NCBI GenBank assembly: GCA_029721435.1
Contig: CM056576.1
Coordinates: 112,262,666-112,326,665, forward strand
Direction: 5' to 3'
Source: Gymnothorax reevesii
Taxonomy: Eukaryota > Chordata > Actinopteri > Anguilliformes > Muraenidae
DNA length: 64,000 nucleotides
The notes under the pieces are model-generated. The model was given only the letters and a program-made list of their open reading frames with translations. It did not search any database and was not told where the DNA came from. Below, piece by piece: positions 22,743-33,417 of this stretch (position 1 is the first letter of the stretch; every line of letters begins with the position of its first letter). The position numbers and the translations under genes were made by a program.

Positions 22743-24670
22743 CAGTGGCGTAGCCAGAACTGAAAATCGGGTGTGCCAGGAACATCCCTTTACAACTTCT
22801 ATTAGTCATGACTTGTTCGCAATCATCTTTCCTAATGAACTATGCATTCACTCCAAAAACTCTCCTCTCTATCAGGTGTTGCTAGTTCTCCTTGTGAAAG
22901 ATGGAAATCATTCGTTTGTACATGCTTTTTTTTCCTTTCAATCAGCCATACTCAAAATTGCGTACAGGTGTTTCTCATCTTCGTCTTTGATTTAATTCCA
23001 ACAATGTAAGCGATCATGAAGAGCGTATTTGATCGCCTGATGTGCCAAAAAAATGTAGCGCGGAAGATCCAGAGCAGTTTTGTAAAGCGTGAAGCTACGA
23101 GTAAATTATTTTTCTGAACTGAGTTTAGCCTATTATTTTGTCACACTTGGATCGCATTAAGGAAAACGCCATGCCTATAATTGCCAGTTGTTATGATTCT
23201 GATCTGCCTTGCCATATTCATGCTCTACTTTTTATGATATGTCTTATTTGGTCTTGAATCATTGCTATTTCTGACTATTCTTTGGTATGTGCATTGTGAT
23301 TTGGTACTTCGATTTGTTCTTGCATTGTCTTAGTTTTAATTTTCCATATTTTGCATTTAACCATAGTTTCTATCCGGTCCGTGTTTTGCTTTCCACCATG
23401 CATTGCACTTTGTCTCCCCCTGTCTGGTCTCTTGTCTGCTCACAGCTCACAGCCCCAGTATTGCGTGCCACTCTTCGGGTGATTTAATGGTTTCTGGATT
23501 TCAGCCTTCCTTCCAATCTTGTTTGCTTACTTTTCAATTTTACAAACCGTACTAACAGTTTGTTGTTTTTTGCTAAAAGTTACTAACACTAGATAACATT
23601 GTATATAGTACTAACTTACTAACGAGCACCAAGGGATTGTATAGTTTCACTTACTAATTGATTAACAAGCTCGGCACTCACCCTGATCTAGTCTCCGCCT
23701 CTTGTCTCTCCCTAATCTGCTCTGCTGCATTTCTGTGGAATCTCACCATCTGATTACGCTGTCCTTTCTCTCATCTTCTATGCACATATGTTTGTCAATA
23801 AGATTGTCTCGTGATCTCTGTCCACGTTTTGGCTTTTGCCTATTTTATGTGATTAGGTTCTCCCTCTTGTTCCACCCTTTGTAATTAGTCTCCTTTCCTG
23901 CACCTGTGTTCAATGTACCATGTGATCTCCCTGGAGTGTATATTAGTTGTCTCTTAACAGAACATCCTTGTCAGAACGTCTCTCGTGTTTACCTGTGCTG
24001 CTCATTATCCGCCTTGTACTCATTGCGTTTCTCTTCTGACTGGACCGTCCCACTTTTGATTTTTTGGCTTTCCCTTCTTGTATTACCGTTGCATCTGTGT
24101 TTTCGAACCCTTTTTGCCCGACTAACGATTCGGATTCGCCCTTTGGTTTTTGATTTTTGCTTCTTTGACAAACCTGTGCTTGTGAACCGAATCTGTTTTT
24201 GCCTGACTGCAATTTTTGTGTTTGCAGCCCTGATTATGACTCTGATTCTGCCCCACTGGATTTTGACTTTTGGATTCTGGAATCGGTACTTTTGCCTTCT
24301 GCCCTGTGGGGGTTACAACCCTCGCTGGATAAAATCTCCTCTACTGCAATCCTGTGTTCTCGTGATTAGTTCCTGAACGATACCTCACACCAATAGTGTA
24401 TTGTTATAATTGTAAAATGTTTTAATTGAGGAAAATGATCGAGAACAAGTCAGGAGCAATAATTATTTGACCGCGTCCAAACGAATGATTTTCATCTTAC
24501 CATCACGAGGAGAACTATTAACACCTGATAGTGTGGATTGTTTTCGGATTGAATGTATTGTTCATTAGGGAAGATGATTGCGAGCAAGTCAGGGCTAATA
24601 GAAGTTGTAAAAGGATGTTCCTGGCACACCCGATTTGCAAATTTCAAATTGGATTTCCTTAGCCACTTAT
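22743..24670. mobile_element. hAT-type TIR element carrying an LTR-like insertion
   Basis: The left end is CAGTGGCGTAGCCAGAAC. It continues with ATCGGGTGTGCCAGGAACATCC and ACAACTTCTATTAG, the inverse of 24597-24637 (CTAATAGAAGTTGT...GGATGTTCCTGGCACACCCGAT). The inverted match exceeds 40 bp. The outermost ~20 bases on the right have decayed (CCTTAGCCACTT), so the exact end and target duplication are unsure. The interior outside 23189-24389 has no transposase. Confidence 0.7.
23189..24389 (+). repeat. Solo-LTR-like block nested in a TIR element
   Basis: It starts TGTTATGATTCTG and ends about CTCACA, with CCAGT before it and CCAAT after it (possible 5-bp target duplication with one change). Much of its length is homologous to 33418-35022 (shared CGGGTGATTTAATGG, ACTAACAGTTTGTTGTTTT, CACTTACTAATTGA). 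Both resemble fish Gypsy-class LTRs; no gag or pol is seen. A 156-codon frame inside (23906-24376) is not protein-like. Confidence 0.5.
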
Positions 24671-24820
24671 CATTATATTTTGTAATGGATTACACATTAT
24701 CTAACAGTTTTTTTTTCTTCTTAGTTGGAATTTACCGATGCATGCAAGTATTTAAATTTGAATAACTGTGTTTCACTAATGCACTAATTTGAACTTCCTG
24801 TTTCGTATAGATAGGTTAGA

Positions 24821-25575
24821 TGTTAGTACTGTTATGGACTTTGGCAAAAGATTTAAGTTGTAATTTTACGGGTTTTGTTAAATGTTTAAAGACCTCAAAT
24901 TACAAGATTGATGAGATTATTTGCTCCCAAGGTGAAACCTCTGTCAAAGTTAGCCAACTTGTGTTCTTTTTGACCATCAGGAATTCGGCCGGCAAAAACC
25001 TGATTAGTAAATGCGGCCAGTTTTTATGCTTCCACCATATTGGCTTGGAGCATACTAGGTTACTGCTGTCCTGTTTCTATGTCCCCATTGTCATGGTTTG
25101 TGAAGTGTGCGTGTTGTTTGGACCTTTCATTGTGTCCAAATTCATATTGAATTCCTGGGCCATCAAATTCTTTACCCAGCTGGTTGATTGATCAGGGGCA
25201 GCACTTCCCTAGAATCTATATAAGCAGGATGTCCGGCACGCCTCCTTCGCTAGAGTGTCTGTGTTTAGCTTCACACTATAGCTGAAGATATCTGTAGTCA
25301 GGTTTTGTATGACTCTTTATATTCTGATTATTATAACGCGAGTACTTGCGTTTGGTCTATATTATTCTCTGTGTTTGTACTGTGTTCCTGCTTCTCTCTT
25401 TCTCTCGGTTGTTGCGCTTGGCCTCCATATACTACTGGCCATCACACCTAAGAAGTTTGCATTGTTCATGGGGGTATCATTCATCCACTTCTTCTTAAAT
25501 ACTGGTCAACAGAATTCATAGAACTAATACATTTGCTGTGTAGGGATAATAAAGGTGTACATCACATACCTTGTT
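24821..25575 (+). repeat. LTR-like block with TATA and poly(A) signals
   Basis: It starts TGTTAGTACTGTTATGG. It has a TATA-like CTATATAAGCAGG near 25217 and an AATAAAGG near 25547, 330 bp apart, the promoter and poly(A) order of an LTR. Ends and target duplication are not confirmed. Confidence 0.35.
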
Positions 25576-25859
25576 ACTGATTTTTTTTCAATTTTATGAT
25601 TTTCCCGGGGTTTAAACGTAGGTAAATTTTGTCAAGTTTCCTTCTCCCTTAGCTGTAATAGGGGGTTTAGTCTATTCTCTTCTTCTGAAAAATTTCTCAA
25701 AAAAATTTATAGTGCTTGTTCACTGCCCGTCCAAAAAAAAAGTCGCCATTAGGATTTAAATAAGCAAATTCTCACGAGCTTACGATTGAATCATTATTGC
25801 AGTGATGAATAGGTTTCTGCTGGCAATAATTCTCTTAATCCTGGCTGATTCAGTGCGTA

Positions 25860-26440
25860 ACTTTTCATTTCTTAGACTACCATGTCGCAAGACCTTTCTC
25901 ATGGTCATTGAAGATATTACTGTGTATCAAATAGGGCCAATTATTGGCCAGCATCAAGCACGGAAAACAGCGGAGGAGATTGCAGAAATCACTAGAATAT
26001 GGTCATGAACTGTCAAATAAATTATTGAATCCTGGAAGGATAGTGGAGAACTGTCAACTTTGTGCAAGGAATAGTTTGGAGAAAAATCATGACTGATCCT
26101 AATCAGAGATCACACTTGTGAGGATGTGTGTTTTGCTTGGATGATTTGAATTATAAATAGCAAGCTTTCTGTCTGAGGAATGTTCTGACTGGAAACTAAG
26201 CAGTTCCTTTAATGAGTATGTGTCTCCTGCTGATGCGGGTTTGTCGAAAAATGGACGAAACTCTGAACTTTATCATGGACAAAAGGCATGTTTTGGGTCT
26301 GGAGAGGGTACTGGTGACCATTTATGTCCAACTGCACCTATATTGATAAACTCATGCTAAATTCGACCAAAAAATTATTAATTCGTTTTGAATTTCCAAA
26401 GTTGATTTGCGTTAAAAATGTGATTATTTTCTGATTTGAC
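25860..26440 (+). pseudogene. Tc1-like transposase N-terminal remnant
   Basis: Plus-strand fragments read IIGQHQARKTAEEIAEITRI, then after a stop and frameshift VKQIIESWKDSGEL, matching a Tc1-type helix-turn-helix and its linker. Later text (GCATGTTTTGGGTCTGGAGAGGG near 26286) is too decayed to follow. Confidence 0.6.
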
Positions 26441-26896
26441 AGCGCACCATTTTGAGGGCTCTGGGACTTTGTGGAGCCACCCGGAGAGCTGTTTTATTTG
26501 CCTTCTAAAGACTGGACGATTTAGTATTTCATGCTCAGATGAAGAGTGCTTGTGGTCTTGGAGTGTATTATCCCAGAAATGTGTTGTTTTAACCTCAAGT
26601 CATTTTTCAATCCTCAGAATTTATTTTATTTTTTTTACAGTTTTAATGCTGAATTTTCATGAAGATTTTTTATGTTTGCAGCCCCTTTTCTCTTCCAAAA
26701 AGAGTCAAAGTAGTCTTGTCACTACCATGGAAACTGCTACAGAGTTTCTAATTTCTGGCCAAATCTCCTGACCATGTGTTCTTTGAAAATTGTTTGGGAT
26801 ACTGGTCAAAAACAAGACATTTTAATCCCTTTTTATCTGGATGGTCAGTTATTAAATGAAAGTACTTTATTATTTAAAGCGGTTATTATCGGTTTT

Positions 26897-27606
26897 TAGC
26901 TGCGACCAAGTAGCTCTATGAACGCGTCTGTCTGTCTGTCTGTCTGTCTGTACGTCTGTGACACCTTTTTGACCATGTTCCTGTTGTCGTATCATCATGA
27001 ACTTTTCAGGAGTTATTGACCTTTACTAAAGTGATGTCCATTCACAAGGTCGAGGTCAAAGGTTAAAGGTCAACTTCACAGAGGTCACGACCTTGTTTGC
27101 CGGTTTTCGCGCTGTAACTCCAGTTAGAATTCATGGATCGCTATGAAATTTTGGAAATAGCTTCTAGGCATAAAGGAGGTGTTCCCTATTGTTTTTCAAG
27201 GTCATCTGTCAAATTCCAAGGTCACAAAGGCAAAAAAAGTGTCAATTTTGCCTGATTTGACGGTTTCCGCACCGTAACTCAAGTTTGATTCAATGAATGG
27301 CTATTAAATCTTAGAACAAGCTACTTGGTATAGAGGAGGGGTTCCCTATTGATTTTAAAGGTCATCTGTCGAATCCCAAGGTCACACCGGTCAAAAAAGT
27401 GCCGATTTTGCCCCGATTTCACAGTTTTCGCACCGTAACTCCACTTTAGCTTGATGGATGGCTATTACATCTTAGAAAAGCTTCTTGGTACAGAGGAAGG
27501 GTCCCCTATTGATTTTCAAGGTTATTTGCCAATTTCACACTTGTACAAGAAACCACCAGTCATGGACACTAGGCCACGTGACGGATGCTAGGCGAGGTCG
27601 CAGCTA
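26897..27606. mobile_element. Short-TIR element with three ~160-bp tandem units
   Basis: Exact 11-bp inverted ends TAGCTGCGACC (26897-26907) and GGTCGCAGCTA (27596-27606). A CTGT-repeat tract lies at 26926-26951. Three tandem units start near 27102, 27262 and 27423, each with GGTTTTCGC, GTAACTC, GGATGGCTAT, a TTCCCTATTG motif and CAAGGTCA. No coding potential. Confidence 0.75.
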
Positions 27607-28087
27607 TTAGATCCTTCTGATCTACTTGTTTTAGTATCTGTACTTCACTTGAACACAAATCTACATACAGAGCATTGATGTACAACCCCATTTCAACGAA
27701 AGTTGGGGGACTGCATAAAATCTAAATAAAAACAAAATGAAGTGAATTGCAATTAAACCCTACATTGCATTGAAAATAGTAAAAAATAAGAAAGTCAACT
27801 TAGTAAATCTTGAAACAGAATCAGTAAGAGGTTTGGGTAAAAAATAAAAAGTTTTTCTGAAGATGGCCAGAGCTTCACCACTCTGAGGCTATATGGACAA
27901 ATATATCAACCATTTAAGAATAACATTTCTCAGCGTAAAATTGCTAAGACTTTGGGGATTTCGTCCTCTACAGTACATAAATCATTATATGATTCAGAGA
28001 ATCTGGAGAAATCTCTACACAATAGACAAGGGACATCCAGTATTGAATGGCTGTGATCTTCAGGCCATCAGGCAGCACTGTATTAAA

Positions 28088-28308
28088 GGGCATCTAAAGC
28101 CGAATCTCAGACAGGACCTTGCACGTCCAATGTTTACAAACAAATCACTTGCTTTTGTTGACATCTTCCATTGTCACATGACCAATTTCATTCATATAAA
28201 CCAATGTTTTGTGTACATGCGTAGATAAGCCTTATATTTCGGTTCGTTTGTCCAGGTGAGCCTCGCTGATTGGCCGATAAAAACAATGGGAATCGACTTT
28301 AGATGCCC
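28088..28308. mobile_element. 221-bp TIR MITE inside the Tc1 element
   Basis: Inverted ends GGGCATCTAAAG (28088) and CTTTAGATGCCC (to 28308). Flanks are TTAAA and TTCAA, compatible with a 5-bp duplication carrying one change. It interrupts the transposase text. No ORF. Confidence 0.7.
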
Positions 28309-28462
28309 TTCAATGACAGACAGGATTTTTCAGTGGAAATCGTAGCATGGGCTTAGGGACACTTCTGGAAACACTGTTTGTCACTGCATCCAGAAATGCA
28401 AGTTAAACACTGCCTTGTAAAGATTAAACCACATATGGACAAGATCCCAAAATGCTGCCACC

Positions 28463-29835
28463 CATAGGCGTGCACAGATAGACGCTAGGTGGTGCTACAG
28501 CACTTGCCTCTTTGCCCTTTATCAATGAAAGTGCCCTTTTGAAACTTCGTTTTTTTTTTTAAATTATTATTATTTACACTTTAGTGGGGCCAATGTTGAA
28601 ATGATCTTTTAGAAAAGCTGTCTGATAAAAAACTACTGAAAAAAATGCCCCGAAATGGGCGACCTCCTCACGCACTTCCGATCTCTCTTCCTTTGTCACG
28701 TGAACACGCGCGAAGTATATAGGTGCGCTGCAGGAGCATATCAGCTGAGCGACTGGAAGCCACAGTCTTGTGACCCGCCAGCCAGGTAACACACAGATCA
28801 AGTGAAATCGTACAGCCCAACCTGTAATCATTTTGTTGTGCAGTAGCATGTCTCATACACAGTGATGGTCCGTCGGCAGAAACTCAGGGCCAGCAATAAC
28901 CTCACCTTTCACTTCTTAATGACAGACACCTCTCGCAGTTTACCTCCCCGATTAGCAACCGTTGCTCAGACTGATTGGAGGAACCGACGAGAATCTAACT
29001 TGTTTTTGAAAGCCTTGCTATACATTGCAGTACGAAATTATACGGCGTTTAACTTACTTCCGCACACCAATGGCTACGGAAAAAATATCAATAGCCTACG
29101 TCTTTATAATTTCCGAATTTGCGTAAATTAATTTGCGACGTTCATTGAGCAATTAGCCATGAGAATCCGTTCTGTATACTCTGAATGTGACAGCCAAAGT
29201 GCGTTGTTAGGTAAGAAGCACGGCCAACAGGCAATCGCTTTGTAATTAGCATTTCTTAATCATTACGTGTCACGCATTGTTGGTAGCTATTCTGTTAATT
29301 AACTGTTTGATTGTTAATCAATCAAACCTGATCGCAAACAGTTCAAGAGCAATTATCCGGGATAGGGTGATGTTACTGAAGGCCTTCCTGGCATCTGAAG
29401 GTACGCCACTGCTCATACAGCACCAAACAACTGAGCACTTTTTAGCCGACTGGTCACCTGATTAGCTAGTTTAATGCTATATCCCAAATCAATGATAGAT
29501 AAAGTGAGGACGACCACCACAAAGAATGTCGGTCGACTTTGCAAATCTATCTGTTAAGCTGAACGTTTTCTTTTGTGTAGGTTTTGTTATGCAACATAAA
29601 TGAACACATAAAGAAGAATCAGGCAGTTCCCCATTGCCTGAGAGAAATATCCCCATAAAGGCTACCCATGTGCCTTCTTGTGATGAATGACAGTAGTCAT
29701 GAATTGCATTGAACATGTGCGTGTAATGTTTATTTTATTTTTTTAATCTCACACTATAATAACATGTTCCACGAGTGCAAAAAAGTGCCCTCCCCCCTGA
29801 GCACTTGCCCCCCATAATGTCTGTGCACGCCACTG
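28463..29835. mobile_element. hAT-type element with exact 8-bp target duplication
   Basis: Left end CATAGGCGTGCACAGA, right end TCTGTGCACGCCACTG. CTGCCACC occurs immediately outside both ends (28455-28462 and 29836-29843), the 8-bp duplication diagnostic of hAT insertion. A TATATAGG with a downstream CCAG|GTAACA donor-like site (28717-28790) may be a relic of the transposase promoter and first exon. No transposase exon is visible. Confidence 0.85.
28860..29411. mobile_element. 552-bp hAT-type element nested in a hAT-type element
   Basis: It starts CAGTGATGGTCC and ends GGTACGCCACTG. CTCATACA flanks both sides exactly (28852-28859 and 29412-29419). The left ~420 bp is homologous to 9453-9985. 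It is an internally deleted, non-autonomous form. Confidence 0.85.
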
Positions 29836-30425
29836 CTGCCACCTTTTCTGGTCGTCAGCTCATTTACAATATACTGACGTGACGTAGAGAACTGTTTTGT
29901 GGTCTGACCAATCACAATGTGAAATTATTTTAAGGAATCGTGGAGGCCTTATCCTCCAGGCTAAAGATGAGAGGAGCTCTCCAGCTTGATATCAGAGCAC
30001 AGTTCAAAACCCAGCATTCGTGATAGTTCATGGTAGCATGACTGCACATCTGTGAAGACACTATTAATGCTCAACGATATGTATTGTTAAGTTTTGGAGC
30101 AATATATTGTGCCATGTAGATGTCTTTTTCAAGGAAGGATTTGCTTTTTTTAGCAAGACAATGCCAAACACTACATTCTGCACGGATTACAACAACAAGG
30201 CTCCATAGTAAAAGCGTATGGATGCTAAACTGGCCAGCCTGCAGTTCAGACTTGCCATGCACCAAAAATTTTTTAGTGCATTTCAAAAGAAAAATCATGA
30301 CCAAGGAGGCTGCAAAGTGTTGAGAATCTGAAATCTTAAGTCAAGTAAGAAAAGGAAAACATTTTTCATTTAAAACTGCGGCAGTTGGTCTCCTTAATTC
30401 CCCAGTGCTTACAGAGTGCTGTTAA

Positions 30426-31121
30426 CCCCTTAAGCCCTGAGCCTCTGGCTTGAAAATGATATGCCCAAAATGAAATGACTATATCTCCGCAAAGAATAGG
30501 TCGATTTGAATAATCTTGGTATCATAGTAAAAGTAACACATTGGGGATTTTTGGCATGGTGCAAAAAGCAGTGTATATAAAAGTTTTACTTTTATCGGTC
30601 TTAAAATTATTCAGTTGCAGTCTGAAACCCCTAAAAATTGTGTGCCAAAGTTTATTCCATCCAAACTGAAATTAGAGAGGTTTTAGTTCAGGAATGTCTA
30701 GATGGCCTCTCCAGGCTGACACTGTGTGCCATTTCGTATTTTCAGGTACCAAACTTTAACGCTCCTTTTATTTCACTTATATGTCACTACAGGCATATAT
30801 TTTATCCAAATGAATAGGCTTATTTTGTTGGATTCTGTGGACTTTCCTCTTTCATTTCAGGTATTGTTTGTATGCATAGCACAAATTCAGTAGAAATGCT
30901 GGTGACTCAGCGCTGATATGATTTTATCCTATGTTTTGCTCCATGCTTATTTACATGCTTGGTGCTTGAATTGTGTTTGGTTGAGGTAAAAATGGTCCAC
31001 AATGGTTTCTTTGCGTAAAGTGGATAAGCCACGAGACGATTTTGCGATCCGGAAACATTCTGTATTTATTATGCGTTACGACCACTCCTGGTATCAGGGG
31101 TGTTCGGATTTACGATATTAA
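30426..31121. mobile_element. TTAA-flanked insertion in the Tc1 element
   Basis: TTAA occurs at both junctions (30422-30425 and 31118-31121), and the Tc1 text reads through cleanly when the segment is removed (GTGCTG|TTAA|AAGGAGAGG). The left end is CCCCTTAAGCCC. A matching inverted right end is not obvious, so piggyBac or Kolobok membership is unproven. Confidence 0.6.
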
Positions 31122-31824
31122 AAGGAGAGGCTATACAACACAGTGGTAAACATGTCCCAAAATTAAAAATGAGCATACACTTTTCAAAAACCAATAAAAT
31201 TTCTTAGTTTCAACATTTGATATGTTGCCTTTGTACTGTTTCCAGTTAAATACAAAGCTTAAATGATTTGCAAATTAATGTAGTTTGTGTCTACTTACAT
31301 TTTGCATAGCATCCCAGATTTTTTATAGATGGGGTTGTTCTGTAAATGCAAAATGTTGATTTTGTACGATGGCTGTTTAATCCTTTCCTGCTGATATTTT
31401 GTGATGACAGTTTGATGGACTGCAGTGGCCATACATGACTGACAAAAAAAATGTGTGAAATGAATTGTTAGACCTCATGACACCACTGGGCTGGGATGCG
31501 GTACGGGCATTGAAGGGAACTGAATTCTTCCAGTGTCCTGCAGTATTTGCTTCTGTGTTTCAGTTGCAGAGATGGGCCCTGAGCTAAGATTTACCGTATC
31601 TGTTCTTTCCTTTTGTGTTATCGATTAGCAAGGTCGTTATCCATTCCTTTATTCCAGCCTCCCTTTCACAGTCCTTCCAATACTTCCTCCCATACTTCTC
31701 CTGTTTGCTTGGCATTTTCATGGCATGTTTCTCTCACCCTGATAACACAATGACTGTACGAAAGATGGGCTTAAAATGCCACCTAACACAAGCAAACCTC
31801 CACAACGCGGCTATATCAGTTTTA

Positions 31825-32300
31825 CACTGGAGCTTACTCAGTTAAGTCGCCGCGTTTGCGGAGCAGTAGTGACCACCATGGCACAGGTTCAAGTCCCGGT
31901 TGTACCAACCGGCAGTGGTCGGCAGCTTTTTCAGAGTAGAGCACGATTGGGTGAGCACTGCAGGAATGCAAATTGGGAAGGGACTGCTGGGATGGGATAG
32001 AAAATGCTTTGTAGTTGCTTAACCGCCTCCTGTTGGCCAGCCGGGCACTCGTCAGTAAGATTCTAAGCTTGCTCATGTTCAGGTATCCCCCGCCCTCGTT
32101 CTGAACTTGCGTAGTTTTGACCAATGAGTGTAGAGAAGCAGTGGCTGACAGGAGCGTCCTTTGAAGGAGACCCGCAAACTGTCTTTGTCTCCCGAGTTGG
32201 CAACATGGGGTCGCATACAAGCAAGCCTTGTACATAGTTCTCGAATTGGGCATTGCAGATTTGAGTGGGATTGGAGATGCAAAATTAAAAAAAAAAAAAA
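31825..32300 (+). repeat. tRNA-derived SINE, same family as 2172
   Basis: A box GCTTACTCAGTTAAGTCGC, B box GGTTCAAGTCCCGG, the shared body (CTGTTGGCCAGCCGGGCACTCGTCAG, GGGGTCGCATACAAGCAAG) and the tail GAGTGGGATTGGAGATGC, followed by poly(A). No clear target duplication. Confidence 0.8.
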
Positions 32301-32309
32301 AACATTAAA

Positions 32310-33410
32310 CATTTTAAACACGAGATATTAGTTGTTTATGTTTACAGAACTGCCCATCTACTGACCCCTTTAGTGGTTAAACTGAAAGTGATTAGAAAAT
32401 ATTTTTAAAAAACTAAAATGTAAAACGTATCATTCATTTACTGAACAGGAGTGAAAACTCACAATTTTGGTATGTGATCTAATTTATGCTCAATATGTTG
32501 CTAATCTCCTGAAGTGGCCCAGTCATGCTGTTCAAGACCCCTTAAATTATGTGATGTCAACTTGGCATTCAAAACAATTTTGATTTAAAAACGTTTTTCT
32601 GCTATGATTCATACTGACATGTGAGTTGGTAACAGCATGAAAATTCCGCCCTGGGAACAGTAAAAATGATAATATGAAGCTTTTTTCAGTCTTAAAGTAA
32701 AAAGTGTGTGTGTCATTACTGGCTAAAACAAGCAGTGCTTGTCATAAGCTGCAATAATATTTCAATAACATAAATATTCAACGTGTATTAAGGAATTAAG
32801 GTGACACAAAACATGTATATCAATGAGAAAGTGTTGCTGCATTTTTTAATGAAAAAACGGCTGCACATTGCAGTAACCTCTCTTACGCTTGAGTAATGTT
32901 CATTACATTTTATTCCCAGTGGCAACATGAATGTTAGATGTATAGCAGACCTGAGGACCTGTCTCTGGCATATTCAAGTATGTAAACCGCAGGCCATGTA
33001 TAGAGGTCGTGTTAGCATACTCACGTCCTGGCATAGCTGAGGGCAGCCTTGTTCTTTTCAGGGGGGATTCTATAATGGCCAGTATTTAATATTGCTGGCC
33101 TTGCATGTCAGGGCAGAGTCGCTACTTGCTATGTAATGGCTGAACAGGGATTGTCCTTCCTTTTTCTTTTCCTGGTTTGCTACAGTTTTTTTGAGCGATC
33201 TCATTTTATTGTAAGCAACTATGCTGGAACAAAGACATTTGTGGCAATTTTGTACCAGGTTTTTTTCCCTTTTTGGTGCTAATCTTCATTTTTCCCCCCA
33301 TGACAGTGCTATACCGGAAACAAAAGGAACAAACAGGAATGAGCTGAATATTGCATGCTATACAAAAGCTTCCTTGACTGAGCAATGTAGTTGGAATCCT
33401 TGTAAATCTA
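32310..33410. other. Intergenic, nothing recognised
   Basis: AT-rich with short frames only; no repeat family could be assigned. Confidence 0.4.
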
Positions 33411-33417
33411 CTAACAC

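Larger units (their letters stand above)
27681..31340 (+). mobile_element. Tc1/mariner element broken by several later insertions
   Basis: The left end is TACAACCCCATTTCAACG and the right end is ATGGGGTTGT at 31329-31338. Between them are transposase remnants on the plus strand: helix-turn-helix text at 27890-28087, more at 28312-28460, and catalytic-half text at 29840-30330 (including TTTTTTAGCAAGACAATGCCAAACAC, the FQQDNAKH-like region). Removing the inserted elements leaves about 1.36 kb, a normal size for this family. No intact frame remains. Confidence 0.8.

Noticed and set aside
23906..24376. 156-codon plus-strand open frame, the longest in the window
   Set aside because: It lies in LTR-like DNA, is rich in Leu/Phe/Cys from CT-rich sequence, has no domain pattern, and is overlapped by antisense frames.
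24820..25191. 123-codon plus-strand frame
   Set aside because: Starts at the TG of an LTR-like block and has no gag/pol or host protein resemblance.
31834..32253. 139-codon minus-strand frame
   Set aside because: It is entirely the antisense of a tRNA-derived SINE; the homologous SINE at 2172 gives a different frame.
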